A DNA stretch of 64,000 nucleotides from Thermodesulfobacteriota bacterium (GCA_024763535.1 JANTFH010000007.1:1-64000); one strand, 5' to 3'. Positions 52,034-60,408 are shown, counted from the stretch's first letter. A program made the numbers and translations. The notes: generated by a model not told the origin, from the sequence alone.

Positions 52034-52976
52034 GATCTCCTCCTCCGGCCACCGGCTCTTTTTCCCACTGCTGCACCACAAAAAGAGCCCCGGCGGGATC
52101 TTTGATCAAAGCCGCACTCTCATTATTGGAGGCGTCACCCGGCTCAACCAGTACCTTGCCGCCCAGCATTTCGGCATACCTTGAGGTTACTATCGTATCC
52201 GCTACCCGGACGGTCGGAACCCAGCGGGCTTCAAGATCTTTCTCCGCAATCAGACGCACCCCGGCCCGCCAGCGGTCGGTTTCCAGCAGCCAGTAGTTAT
52301 CATTCCAGCCAAGCACATGATAGCCGCCGAGTTTTTTATAAAAGGCCAGAGATGATTCCGGGTCATTACTCCATAACTCAACCCAGAGCCAGGAACCTAT
52401 CGCTGCCTCTAGATCTTCCGGATCACCACTTGAGGCATGCATCAGCACCAGTTGGGCGCCTTGCGGGTCGCTGACCAGAGCCATCCGACCGCGCTCTGCT
52501 TTATCAACCGGTCCTTCATGAACAACGCCTCCGGCCTGACGCACAAAAGCTGCCGCCCGGTCGACATCCGCGACCGAAAGTGACGCCAGCCAACGGGCCG
52601 CATGTTTCTCCTTATCTTTAGACTTTACTTCAACCACACCGCCAATAGTCTGTTTATCGTTTGCGATAACCGTGTAACGGCCGCGGGTCGTAAAAGTCCA
52701 GCCCAGCAGATTTCCGTAAAAGTTTTTGGCCCCTTCGACATCATCCGTCAACAGATCATACCAGACAAACTTGCCCGGATGATAGACTCCGGTTGCGGGA
52801 GAGGCCACCGGGGTTAATTCCAGTTGAGCACACCCGGAAATCAGGAAAAACAGCAGACCGGCAAACAGCAGAAGCCAACCCGGCCCTGACTGCTTGAACA
52901 ATAAGCCGACACCGTCTCTTCCCTCCCCCGAAACCGGAGCGCCAGTTATAAACCGCCCCATATCTTCACGAATCAT
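52026..52976 (-). CDS. Lipoprotein with two VOC (glyoxalase-fold) domains
   Basis: This 316-residue protein has a long n-region, a hydrophobic core and the lipobox FLISGCAQ, followed by two vicinal-oxygen-chelate domains: KFVWYDLLTDDVEGAKNFYGNLLGW, and SWLWVELWSNDPESSLAFYKKLGG. VOC proteins are mostly cytosolic enzymes or binders, so an exported lipidated pair is unusual. The metal residues are not all obvious. The ATG at 52976 has GGAGG upstream. It follows the binding-protein gene by 86 bases. Confidence 0.85.
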   Translation of the reverse strand: MIREDMGRFITGAPVSGEGRDGVGLLFKQSGPGWLLLFAGLLFFLISGCAQLELTPVASPATGVYHPGKFVWYDLLTDDVEGAKNFYGNLLGWTFTTRGRYTVIANDKQTIGGVVEVKSKDKEKHAARWLASLSVADVDRAAAFVRQAGGVVHEGPVDKAERGRMALVSDPQGAQLVLMHASSGDPEDLEAAIGSWLWVELWSNDPESSLAFYKKLGGYHVLGWNDNYWLLETDRWRAGVRLIAEKDLEARWVPTVRVADTIVTSRYAEMLGGKVLVEPGDASNNESAALIKDPAGALFVVQQWEKEPVAGGGDHD

Positions 52977-53062
52977 ACTTTCTCCTCCATATCTGCTTAT
53001 TCTAAATTTGAGGCAGCTTGTAAAAACATAAAAAGCCCGTAAAGCTGTATTGCCGTAAATCA

Positions 53063-54223
53063 TCAATAGACTTTAACCAGAACTTTTAATGACCCGTTCT
53101 TGATGGAATCGACATAAAGGGTTCTTTGGCTTTTGCCGCTGGCGGTTATCGAAATCCTTCCGGAGATACCGGGAAAATCTTTTGTCTGTTTCAGCTTATT
53201 GTTAATTTCGGAACGATCCCCGAGGTCACGGCTGCGATTAAACGCATCACACAAGACAGCGTAGGCTTCAGCTCCGAGACCGGAATAGGAGGTTGGCGGG
53301 TGATCAAAAAGAGAGTCATAGGCTCTTAGAAGTTCCCTTTCATAGTCCGTTTTAAGACTATCAAGCTTTCTCTCCCCAAAAAACTCGGTTGCCATCAAAC
53401 CTTCCAGCAAATGTACATCACCCTGAAAACGGCTTAATACCGTTGCCAGAAGACCATCGCTGCTCATCAGCTTAGGATGCCAGTGAATCTTGCGGATGGC
53501 CTTAACCAGTTTTATCAGGCTCTCAGCCTTAATCGGCATATATACAAGCTGAGTTTTTTTGATCTTGAGACTCTCCATAATGGCGGGGACATCGTCAACC
53601 CCGTCGGAAACATTGACAATCGCCGTAATTTGACCTCCTGTTGATTCGAATTTACGCCTGAATTCAGCCGCCAGGCGAATCGAATAGGGGTTGTCGGGAT
53701 TGTCCATAATCGCCACTCTTTCAATCAGCAGTTCATCGCGGACAAAAAGAGCGGCCACCGAGCCCTGAAAGATATCATCAAAACAGAGCTGAGTTGTATA
53801 TTCACTGTGTTTAGCCACCTCCGGGTGGGTCGCAAGAATAGCAACGACCGGAATTTTATATCTGTCCACAAAGGGTTCCATGGCCAGAACCGAAGCGCTG
53901 TCTGAGAAACATAATATCGCGGCAACCTTCTCGATTTCCGCCAATTTCCGTAGAGCCGATATTGTCTGGGTCGGCTCGTCACCATCATCCTCAATCACTA
54001 GTTCAAGGGCGTCGCCATTATGCAGAAGCGGCTGAACCTTCATGGCCGCTTTAATCCCTTCAACGCCATTCACTCCCTGAGCCAAAAACTTGCCGCTCAT
54101 GGGACCGATTATGCCGATTTTAATGGTCTTACCGCTGGGCGTGATCGACTCTTTTTGCTCACATCCAGAGATTAACAACATGATTGCACATAAAAGAGCT
54201 GCCAGGAAAATAATTTTTTTCAT
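53063..54223 (-). CDS. Periplasmic binding lipoprotein of the ABC branched-chain type
   Basis: The 386-residue protein has a signal peptide with lipobox LLISGCEQK, then a type I periplasmic binding fold (IKIGIIGPMSGKFLAQG at the first strand, VAAILCFSDSASVLAMEPFVD, and SYSGLGAEAYAVLCDAFNRS near the end) as in LivJ/amide-binding proteins. No permease or ATPase gene is adjacent, so it may act as a sensor or serve a distant transporter. Its ATG overlaps the DUF389 fusion gene stop by four bases, so the two are coupled. Confidence 0.88.
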   Translation of the reverse strand: MKKIIFLAALLCAIMLLISGCEQKESITPSGKTIKIGIIGPMSGKFLAQGVNGVEGIKAAMKVQPLLHNGDALELVIEDDGDEPTQTISALRKLAEIEKVAAILCFSDSASVLAMEPFVDRYKIPVVAILATHPEVAKHSEYTTQLCFDDIFQGSVAALFVRDELLIERVAIMDNPDNPYSIRLAAEFRRKFESTGGQITAIVNVSDGVDDVPAIMESLKIKKTQLVYMPIKAESLIKLVKAIRKIHWHPKLMSSDGLLATVLSRFQGDVHLLEGLMATEFFGERKLDSLKTDYERELLRAYDSLFDHPPTSYSGLGAEAYAVLCDAFNRSRDLGDRSEINNKLKQTKDFPGISGRISITASGKSQRTLYVDSIKNGSLKVLVKVY

Positions 54224-56115
54224 AGGATGTATTCTATCTTTGCTCTGATAACAATTCTGTTGGGGAAATTACTTCTTATCTTCATTTTAAGCTGATTCAG
54301 ATCTTTGCGGGAGAGTGATTCACGGGCCAGGATATCCATAAAGATAACATCCACATCCTCCTGAGTACTCAAACGAATATTACGGATAATAATATATTTC
54401 CCGTTAACCAGAAAACGTTCAACCTGCCATCTTTTCTCCGCATGGTATTTGTTTAGAATTTTATTATATGAATAGTAGAGGGGCACGGTTATCAAAGCCA
54501 GAGCCAGAAGCACTGCCAGAACACTGCGCCGGGCCTTGACCGCAGGTGAAAAACCGAGAACCAGAAAGGTAAAAATAGACGCAAAAACGATGCCGAACAG
54601 ATTGGTTATAAAAAGGAGAAAGGCATGGCTGAAAAAGTATACATCACCGCGGCCGAGACCAATCCCGGCAACTGCCAGAGGCGGCACCAGAGCCACTGCA
54701 ATAGCAACCCCGGCCAGACCCTGCATGATCTCCTGAAATGACTTCGTATAGGCCGCGGCAACTCCGGCGATAACCGCGACACCTAGGTCAAGCAGCGTCG
54801 GATTAAGCCGCCCCTGCATCTCACTGGTAAGCGGTTTGTATGAAAAGAACAGTACCAGCAGAGCGGAAGCACTCAGAGCCAGAAGCACACCCAGGCCGAT
54901 TTTTTTCATGGAGTTTATCGTCAGCTCATCATCATAGCGCAAGAGACCCATGGCCAATGAGACAATCGGTGCCATCAGCGGAGCCAGCAGCATCGCTCCG
55001 ATAACCACTGCCGATGAGTTGAGATAGACCCCGATAGTCGCCAGCAAAGTACTGAGCAGCATCAAGACAATATAGGAAGTATCAATTTTCGCGTCACTGC
55101 GAAGAGCTATAAAGAGGGTTTTGAAACGATCTTCCGAAGCCACCGAGAAAAAGGGCAGGTGCTTTTGCTGCAGTTTAACCACCTCTTTCCCGCGGGGCAG
55201 ATTATCTATTTCAATTTTTTCCTCCGTCCCACTCTGACCCGAAACCTCTTCCCGGGCATTAATCCCGAGGTTGATCCGCACAGCCTGCTTCTCCACCCGG
55301 CAGGAGACAGGGGTTTTAGTAACTCCTTCACCATCGACAACAACATCCAGTTCAACCCCGGAATTGATAGTTATCTCAGGACTCTTGATATAACCGACCG
55401 TATGAGAAAGTTTTCTCTTCCGGCGGGAAAAACCGAGGCAAGAGAAGATAAACTGCAGATAGGAATAGATGGAAAAAGGGGCGGAAATCAGCAATGAAAC
55501 CTTGCCATCAACGCTGGAACTGTCAGTATTAATAACGGTTGCTGCCCGGGTTCCGTGATGATGCTGGATGATCATACAACCGCTGGCGCAGGTATCGACC
55601 TTTTTGCCGCTGCCGGTTGTAAAATTAAATGGCAGCAGCCTGAGCCCGGATAACTTTCTCACTCCATTCTTCAGCAGTTGCAGGCGGCTTGTATCTCCGA
55701 CCGCCTCCAGTAGCGGCAGACGCCCCACAGTCGCCTTAAAAAGCAGCATTTTATCGTTACAAAAGACCAGGTCAAACGGCTGGGCCACCCCTTCCTGCAG
55801 GGCCAGATCGATACCCGCAGACACCGTCGGCGAAAGGTCATAGCAGCTGATCAGATCTCTCTGCGACGGCAGGGCCACAATCCCGATACTGAAACCTGCA
55901 GTTTTCGCCAAACCAAAGACCTTTTTAATCAACTCGATTGATCCGGACACAACCACATGTCTTACCTTTTTCTCACGAGTTTGCAAAAGCTCTTCCAGAC
56001 CGTCTATCTCAACGCAGGTAACCTCAGTTTCAAAAGGATTATCCTGCATGGACTCACAGATATATTCACTCTCTTTATCATAAACAAAAATCGCTCTTTT
56101 TACGTAACCATCCAT
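54220..56115 (-). CDS. DUF389 membrane protein fused to a degenerate diacylglycerol-kinase-like domain
   Basis: Residues 1 to about 300 follow the order of YegS/DAGK lipid kinases, but the GGDGT-type site reads VSGSI and the second site reads PSQRD, so it is probably not a kinase. Its end matches the YegS C-terminal sheet (GVELDVVVDGEGVTKTPV). Residues from about 350 form the DUF389 membrane domain, with about six spans and NSSAVVIGAMLLAPLMAPI. The ATG at 56115 is preferred over the frame start at 56151. It has a good promoter (56192-56220) and leads the operon with the binding lipoprotein. Confidence 0.85.
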   Translation of the reverse strand: MDGYVKRAIFVYDKESEYICESMQDNPFETEVTCVEIDGLEELLQTREKKVRHVVVSGSIELIKKVFGLAKTAGFSIGIVALPSQRDLISCYDLSPTVSAGIDLALQEGVAQPFDLVFCNDKMLLFKATVGRLPLLEAVGDTSRLQLLKNGVRKLSGLRLLPFNFTTGSGKKVDTCASGCMIIQHHHGTRAATVINTDSSSVDGKVSLLISAPFSIYSYLQFIFSCLGFSRRKRKLSHTVGYIKSPEITINSGVELDVVVDGEGVTKTPVSCRVEKQAVRINLGINAREEVSGQSGTEEKIEIDNLPRGKEVVKLQQKHLPFFSVASEDRFKTLFIALRSDAKIDTSYIVLMLLSTLLATIGVYLNSSAVVIGAMLLAPLMAPIVSLAMGLLRYDDELTINSMKKIGLGVLLALSASALLVLFFSYKPLTSEMQGRLNPTLLDLGVAVIAGVAAAYTKSFQEIMQGLAGVAIAVALVPPLAVAGIGLGRGDVYFFSHAFLLFITNLFGIVFASIFTFLVLGFSPAVKARRSVLAVLLALALITVPLYYSYNKILNKYHAEKRWQVERFLVNGKYIIIRNIRLSTQEDVDVIFMDILARESLSRKDLNQLKMKIRSNFPNRIVIRAKIEYIL

Positions 56116-56155
56116 AAATCTACACAAACTCAAATTAAATGGGCAAAGCATTTAT

Positions 56156-56177
56156 CCTCAGGGAAGAGCCCCTGAGG
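56156..56177 (-). other. Leader hairpin of the DUF389 operon
   Basis: CCTCAGGG and CCCTGAGG form a perfect eight-base stem with a six-base loop, lying near the predicted 5' end of the transcript and about 40 bases before the start codon. It may stabilise the message or be a regulatory site. Confidence 0.45.
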
Positions 56178-56191
56178 TTCAGATATCCATA

Positions 56192-56220
56192 ACTATACTT
56201 GTTAAGTATCCTATTGTCAA
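56192..56220 (-). promoter_or_regulatory. Strong promoter of the DUF389 operon with internal palindrome
   Basis: On the minus strand TTGACA (56215-56220) and TATAGT (56192-56197) are 17 bases apart. The spacer and -10 contain the inverted repeat ATACTTGTTAAGTAT (56195-56209), six-base arms around three bases, suggesting an operator for a dimeric regulator. Confidence 0.65.
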
Positions 56221-56340
56221 GCAGCCGTCAAGCCTCTAAATTTATGAAGTATAATATAAAAGCACAGCAACCTGATAAAACTTGACTTTTTCGCAATGTT
56301 ACAGAGATAAAATTGAGGAGTGATGCTATTTAAAATGACA

Positions 56341-56371
56341 CCGGCAGCCGAAAAGATTATTCGTCTGCCGG
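56341..56371 (-). terminator. Terminator-like hairpin after the pyridoxamine-oxidase-fold gene
   Basis: CCGGCAG and CTGCCGG pair, extended inside by CGAA/TTCG, and are followed on the minus strand by TGTCATTTT. A second inverted repeat CCTGAACC/GGTTCAGG (56372-56379, 56413-56420) abuts it. The T-run is short, so termination may be partial. Confidence 0.5.
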
Positions 56372-56428
56372 CCTGAACCGTAACAAAACAGTCAGCAAAG
56401 TAAGTCTCTCCTGGTTCAGGATAACCCT

Positions 56429-56809
56429 TTAACCAAAAATTTTTTCAGCTCCGGAGTAGACCTCTTCTACCTTTAAGGCCACGGCACCATGGCCGGGATG
56501 TTTTTCCGGATTCCAGGTCTTCATATCCTCAAAGATCTTGCCCTCCCGATGATATTCAATCGAGCCTTTAGCCTGATAAGCCTTACCATCCTTAGTAATA
56601 AAAAGAACCGAGCCCGAACTCCCGGAGAAAATATTCTTTTTGGTTTTGTCAAAATAGTTGTCGGCAATCACGATCAGGTCTTCACCATATCTGGCGGTAC
56701 AGGTAATGTAAACAGAGTTGGGAACACCATCCGCATTAACCGTAGTGAAGATACTGCGCTCATCACGATTTATCCAGGCTTCATTGACAACTTCCGGTAA
56801 TTTCGCCAT
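56429..56809 (-). CDS. Pyridoxamine 5'-phosphate oxidase-fold flavin-binding protein
   Basis: The 126-residue product has the split-barrel pattern of small PNPOx-like proteins: an N-terminal helix, then SIFTTVNADGVPNSVYI, IVIADNYFDKTKKNI and a late GAVALKVEEVYSGAE. Such proteins bind FMN or related cofactors; the substrate is unknown. It lies 77 bases after the small membrane protein gene. Confidence 0.85.
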   Translation of the reverse strand: MAKLPEVVNEAWINRDERSIFTTVNADGVPNSVYITCTARYGEDLIVIADNYFDKTKKNIFSGSSGSVLFITKDGKAYQAKGSIEYHREGKIFEDMKTWNPEKHPGHGAVALKVEEVYSGAEKIFG

Positions 56810-56886
56810 CTTTTAAGATCCTCTTACAGGTTTACGATTAAAAATCGGTCTATATTAAAAGTAAAATTCAATAGATCAGTCGCGTC

Positions 56887-57093
56887 TTAAAACCTTATAA
56901 AGTAAGGTACGCAAGCCAGGATAACCCCAGCCCCCACAGCCATCCAGACATTTGCAATCATATAGGGAAGAAGCGACAGGATGATCCCGACAACCAGCGG
57001 AACTATTGCTTTCTGTTTCCGGCCGTAAGTCAGAAAACCCAGACCCACGGCCCCGAACAGAACTCCCAGAAGCAATTTTGACGAGATATCCAT
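56887..57093 (-). CDS. Small two- to three-span membrane protein
   Basis: This 68-residue protein reads MDISSKLLLGVLFGAVGLGFLTYG, then a basic KQK turn, then two hydrophobic stretches. It resembles a small family of bacterial membrane proteins loosely annotated as amino acid transport proteins; the function is unproven. A TTG four codons upstream is possible, but the ATG at 57093 is preferred. A competing frame over the same DNA has poor composition and is rejected. Confidence 0.65.
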   Translation of the reverse strand: MDISSKLLLGVLFGAVGLGFLTYGRKQKAIVPLVVGIILSLLPYMIANVWMAVGAGVILACVPYFIRF

Positions 57094-57286
57094 TGACCAT
57101 CCCAACCGGCAAAAATCATTATCGGCCCAAGATCAGGAAATCCCTCCATGACCGCCGAAAAACAATCCCAGACTAATTGTTAATAACATTAATAACAGAT
57201 TTTTTCAAATTGATTAATTCATAAGACCCGGCGGTGCCGACACCAAATTTCCCCGGCGATCAGGACACTTTGAAAATATCTTTTGC

Positions 57287-57979
57287 TTAAATATAACCCG
57301 GAAAGAGCTCCGCCAGGGCCGGACCGGCGGAACTTCTCATACAGCGCTGAAAAAGAGGTGAAATCGGAGTCTTCTCAGGGTTTATCTCAATCGTTTCCGC
57401 CCCGTTGTCAACCGCAATCTGGGGCATCCGGGCCGCCGGATACACCACCGCCGAGGTGCCGATACAGAGAAAAAGATCACATTGCCGCAGGGCTCTAAGA
57501 GCCGCATCTGTGGTCTCCTCCCGCAGAGCATCACCGAACCAGACGATATCGGGCCGCCACCAGGAGTTACGGCCGCAGCGCCGCTCCGCCAGAGGAACCT
57601 CAAAATTATCTTCAATAACGCCGCTTTCGGGACAGCGAAGCCGCCAGATACTGCCGTGCAGTTCTATCACTTTCCGGGCACTGGCCCGCTGATGCAGACC
57701 GTCGATATTCTGGGTGATGATAGTCGTCCGCGGGTGGCGCCGCTGAACTTCGGCAATGATTTTGTGGGCTATATTAGGCTGACAATCGGCAATCATGGCC
57801 CGGCGCTGATCATGAAAGTCCCAGACCTTCTCCGGATCCCGAATAAAGGCCTCCTCGCAGGCATACTCCTGATAATTGTACTGTTTCCAGACTCCGCCCG
57901 ACCCGCGATAGGTCGGAATCCCACTCTCGACCGAAAGCCCGGCCCCGGTAAAAAAGACAATACGCTTAAAATCTTTCAT
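57287..57979 (-). CDS. Sir2-family NAD-dependent protein deacylase
   Basis: The 230-residue sirtuin has TGAGLSVESGIPTYRG, TQNIDGLHQRA, catalytic H108 (ELHGS), RPDIVWFGD and a C-terminal IGTSAVVYPAA. The class III YxxR motif that reads acyl-lysines is HxxR here (H56, R59), which may change acyl preference. Of the zinc cysteine pairs only C116 and C135 are seen. AAGG precedes the ATG. It follows the exonuclease gene by 24 bases. Confidence 0.93.
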   Translation of the reverse strand: MKDFKRIVFFTGAGLSVESGIPTYRGSGGVWKQYNYQEYACEEAFIRDPEKVWDFHDQRRAMIADCQPNIAHKIIAEVQRRHPRTTIITQNIDGLHQRASARKVIELHGSIWRLRCPESGVIEDNFEVPLAERRCGRNSWWRPDIVWFGDALREETTDAALRALRQCDLFLCIGTSAVVYPAARMPQIAVDNGAETIEINPEKTPISPLFQRCMRSSAGPALAELFPGYI

Positions 57980-58003
57980 TCGCTAACCTTATTATTAAAA
58001 AAT

Positions 58004-58558
58004 TTACTTCCCGCCCGTTTCGTACTCTCTCCTTCCCATCATTTTCAACCAGACTTTTGCCGTCAGGCGGGCGTCGTCCAGGGCCCGGTGCAGGTTCAAA
58101 TCGGCGATGGCGGCATCGCCTAAAAGATGACGGGCGACGTTTTCAAGTTTGTGGCTCTTAAGGGTTTGATTATATCTGCGGCTCAGTTTAAGGGTGCAGT
58201 GGTGGGGATTTTCCAGGGTCAGGCCGAGTTTTGCGAACTCATTTTCGAGAAAACGAAGATCGAAAGCGGCGTTGTGGGCGATAAGAGGGTCGGCGGCGAT
58301 AAAACGATGGAATGCAGGAAAGATTCGGGCCGCAGGAGGCTGGCCGGTCAGCATTTTGTTGCTTATACCGTGAACCCGGCGGGCGGCCCAGTGGATTTTT
58401 CTCTCGGTATGGATGAGGCTGTGAAACTCGTCGCTCAGGCGGCCGTTTTCGATGGCAACCGCCCCGATTTCGATAACCCGGTCGCCATTTTTCGGCGAGA
58501 GACCGGTAGTTTCAAAATCGAAGACAATCAGGCGGCGGCCGGGTTCAGTCTGAGACAA
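58004..58558 (-). CDS. DnaQ-like DEDDh 3'-5' exonuclease
   Basis: The 184-residue protein has the first motif FDFETTGLSP, the second AHNAAFDLRFLENE and the third HRALDDARLTAKV, all characteristic of the epsilon subunit and related DEDDh exonucleases. It is shorter than DnaQ epsilon and may be a stand-alone proofreading or RNA-processing nuclease. The start is TTG at 58558 (revcomp CAA), with AAGG upstream; no in-frame ATG is close. Confidence 0.9.
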   Translation of the reverse strand: MSQTEPGRRLIVFDFETTGLSPKNGDRVIEIGAVAIENGRLSDEFHSLIHTERKIHWAARRVHGISNKMLTGQPPAARIFPAFHRFIAADPLIAHNAAFDLRFLENEFAKLGLTLENPHHCTLKLSRRYNQTLKSHKLENVARHLLGDAAIADLNLHRALDDARLTAKVWLKMMGRREYETGGK

Positions 58559-58699
58559 ATTAGAGCACCTTATCCAGAGTAAAAAGAACGTAATTCCATA
58601 TAGCTCCTGCTGAAACAGCTATCATTCCGGAACTCAATTTGTCAATCGAATACTGCCATTAATTGTGGATTAATTACTTTCAGAAATCGTAAAATCAGC

Positions 58700-58728
58700 T
58701 TGACAAGGTTGGTTACAAGCCCTATTTA
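58700..58728 (+). promoter_or_regulatory. Promoter of the rhomboid gene
   Basis: TTGACA (58700-58705) is followed after 17 bases by TATTTA (58723-58728) on the plus strand. The region is divergent from the exonuclease gene. Confidence 0.5.
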
Positions 58729-58784
58729 GGGCGGCGTTCGGATAAAACAGACAGCAATGATTCTTGCCAAAGACGGGATTGTAC

Positions 58785-59357
58785 ATGAGGATTCGTTATA
58801 ACGCTCCGGTCACGCTGACGCTGGCCCTGCTCTGCTGTGCCGTAATGGCCGCCGACAAACTCACCAACGGAGCTACGACCCAGACTTTTTTTACGGCCTA
58901 TCCGGGACTTACCGGCTCGCCGCTCCACTATATTCAGTTTTTCACCTATATCCTGGGCCACGGCAGTATCGCGCATCTCACCGCCAACCTTTCCCTGCTC
59001 CTGTTGATCGGCCCGATTAATGAAGAGAAATTCGGCTCCGGCCTCATCTTCGAGATGATCATGGTCACGGCGTTGCTGACGGCAATCCTTAACGCGATTT
59101 TTTTCAATACCGGCCTGATGGGAGCCAGCGGCATAGTTTTTATGCTGATTCTCTTAAGCTCCTGCGCCAATATCCGGGCCGGAGAAGTGCCGCTGACACT
59201 TATTCTGGTCGCCTTTCTCTATCTCGGCAACGAAATTTACAGCTCTCTGGGAAACGACAACATCTCCCAGTTCGCCCACCTTACCGGGGGTGTAATCGGC
59301 GCCTTTTACGGCCTCCTGCGCGGCGGCAGCGGCAATCGACGTAAAATAAAAACATAA
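58785..59357 (+). CDS. Rhomboid family intramembrane serine protease
   Basis: The 190-residue protein has about six membrane helices. It shows the rhomboid loop GHGSIAHLTANL, the catalytic serine in GLMGASGIVFM (GASG) and the catalytic histidine in FAHLTGGVIGAFYG. These residues predict an active intramembrane protease. The ATG at 58785 is used; a TTG seven codons upstream is the alternative. It lies 226 bases from the divergent exonuclease. Confidence 0.9.
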   Translation: MRIRYNAPVTLTLALLCCAVMAADKLTNGATTQTFFTAYPGLTGSPLHYIQFFTYILGHGSIAHLTANLSLLLLIGPINEEKFGSGLIFEMIMVTALLTAILNAIFFNTGLMGASGIVFMLILLSSCANIRAGEVPLTLILVAFLYLGNEIYSSLGNDNISQFAHLTGGVIGAFYGLLRGGSGNRRKIKT

Positions 59358-59421
59358 CAACTATTAAGATAGATACACAAGATAGCCAACTCTTTAACAA
59401 TAAAACAGGAGAGACAGGATA

Positions 59422-59700
59422 ATGGCGGAAACAATTGATGATATCACCCTTGATTATGAAGAGGACGGACAGCTTTTGGTCAAAGAACTCGACAAAGAGG
59501 TTCTGACCCGGGGTGCCTGGACGACGATCGTCTTTCACTATCAGAACTGGGATAAGAAAAATGAGGAATTCGGCAAGGATCTTTTTACCATTCGCCGCTA
59601 CCGCAAGGTCAACGGCAAATATATGCCGCAGTCAAAATTCAATATTTCAAATAAGGAACAGGCGGCAAAGATTATCGCCGCCCTGCAGAAATGGATCTAA
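59422..59700 (+). CDS. Small protein resembling PC4-type ssDNA-binding folds, function unproven
   Basis: The 92-residue soluble protein begins MAETIDDITLDYEEDGQLLVKEL and ends with a beta-to-helix pattern (FTIRRYRKVNGKYMPQSKFNISN, then a final helix). The order of strands and the final helix resembles PC4/YdbC-like single-stranded nucleic-acid binders, but this is a visual comparison only. It is a plus-strand gene between the rhomboid and cyclophilin genes with a good ribosome site. Confidence 0.7.
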   Translation: MAETIDDITLDYEEDGQLLVKELDKEVLTRGAWTTIVFHYQNWDKKNEEFGKDLFTIRRYRKVNGKYMPQSKFNISNKEQAAKIIAALQKWI

Positions 59701-59719
59701 TTTATTTTAAGGAGAAACT

Positions 59720-60304
59720 ATGATGTTTACTAAATTTTTATTACTGGCAGGACTTTGCCTGGCGTTAACCCTGGGATGTGTAACCAACACAAAAGCAGCT
59801 GATAATCCGCGCGTTGTCATGGAGACCAGCCTGGGAACTATGGTTATCGAGCTCTACCCGGAAAAGGCCCCGGTTACCGTCAAAAACTTTCTTAACTACG
59901 TTGATGCCGGTTTCTACGACGGCACCATTTTTCATCGGGTCATCCCCGGTTTTGTCATTCAGGGCGGCGGCTTTGATGCCAAAATGGAGAAGAAAAGCAA
60001 CAACCCGCCAATCAAGAATGAAGCTGCTAACGGCCTGCGAAACTTGAGGGCGACCCTGTCGATGGCCCGGACCTCGGACATCAACAGCGCCACCAGCCAG
60101 TTCTTTATCAACCTGAAGAACAACAGTAACCTTGATCATAACAGCAACAGTTTCGGTTACGCGGTGTTTGCCAAGGTGGTCAAAGGGGTCGGCACGATCG
60201 ACAAGATTGCCGCGGTCAAAACCACGACCAAAGGCCACTACCGGGATGTCCCGGCGGAGCCGGTGCTGATCATCTCGGCCAAACGGGAAGAGAGCAAAAA
60301 ATAG
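59720..60304 (+). CDS. Peptidyl-prolyl isomerase, cyclophilin type, exported
   Basis: The 194-residue protein has a signal peptide with a cysteine at the lipobox position (LTLGCVTN) and a cyclophilin domain: IELYPEKAPVTVKNFLNYVD, the active-site FHRVIPGFVIQGG, and SQFFINLKNN. It speeds proline isomerisation in the periplasm, perhaps lipid-anchored. AAGGAG lies seven bases before the ATG. A strong terminator follows. Confidence 0.95.
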   Translation: MMFTKFLLLAGLCLALTLGCVTNTKAADNPRVVMETSLGTMVIELYPEKAPVTVKNFLNYVDAGFYDGTIFHRVIPGFVIQGGGFDAKMEKKSNNPPIKNEAANGLRNLRATLSMARTSDINSATSQFFINLKNNSNLDHNSNSFGYAVFAKVVKGVGTIDKIAAVKTTTKGHYRDVPAEPVLIISAKREESKK

Positions 60305-60342
60305 ATCGATACCGGATTTACCAAACCGGTCACCGATAAACC

Positions 60343-60388
60343 AAAAAAAAGGGGGCGCTCAATCATATTTGAGCGCCCCCCTTTTTTT
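60343..60388. terminator. Strong bidirectional terminator between cyclophilin and trkH genes
   Basis: AAAAAAAAGGGGGCGCTCAA and its complement form a long GC-rich stem around ATCATAT, with runs of A and T on both sides. It ends the plus-strand cyclophilin transcript and the minus-strand trkAH transcript (trkH stop at 60409). Confidence 0.95.
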
Positions 60389-60408
60389 ACAGCTAATTTG
60401 AGTATAAC

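Larger units (their letters stand above)
56116..56428. other. 313-base intergenic region
   Basis: No gene is seen. It holds the DUF389-operon promoter (56192-56220) with a palindrome in its spacer (56195-56209), a leader hairpin (56156-56177), and two adjacent inverted repeats (56341-56371 and 56372-56420) after the downstream gene stop. The middle (56221-56340) is AT-rich with no clear signals. Confidence 0.6.

Noticed and set aside
56876-57112. Alternative 78-codon frame over the small membrane protein
   Set aside because: Its composition is unlike a protein (Gly/Ser/Arg patches), while the other frame is a clean hydrophobic protein with a family-like pattern.
57180-57197. Exact tandem repeat TTAATAACA
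   Set aside because: Two short AT-rich copies with no further structure; likely chance in an AT-rich spacer.
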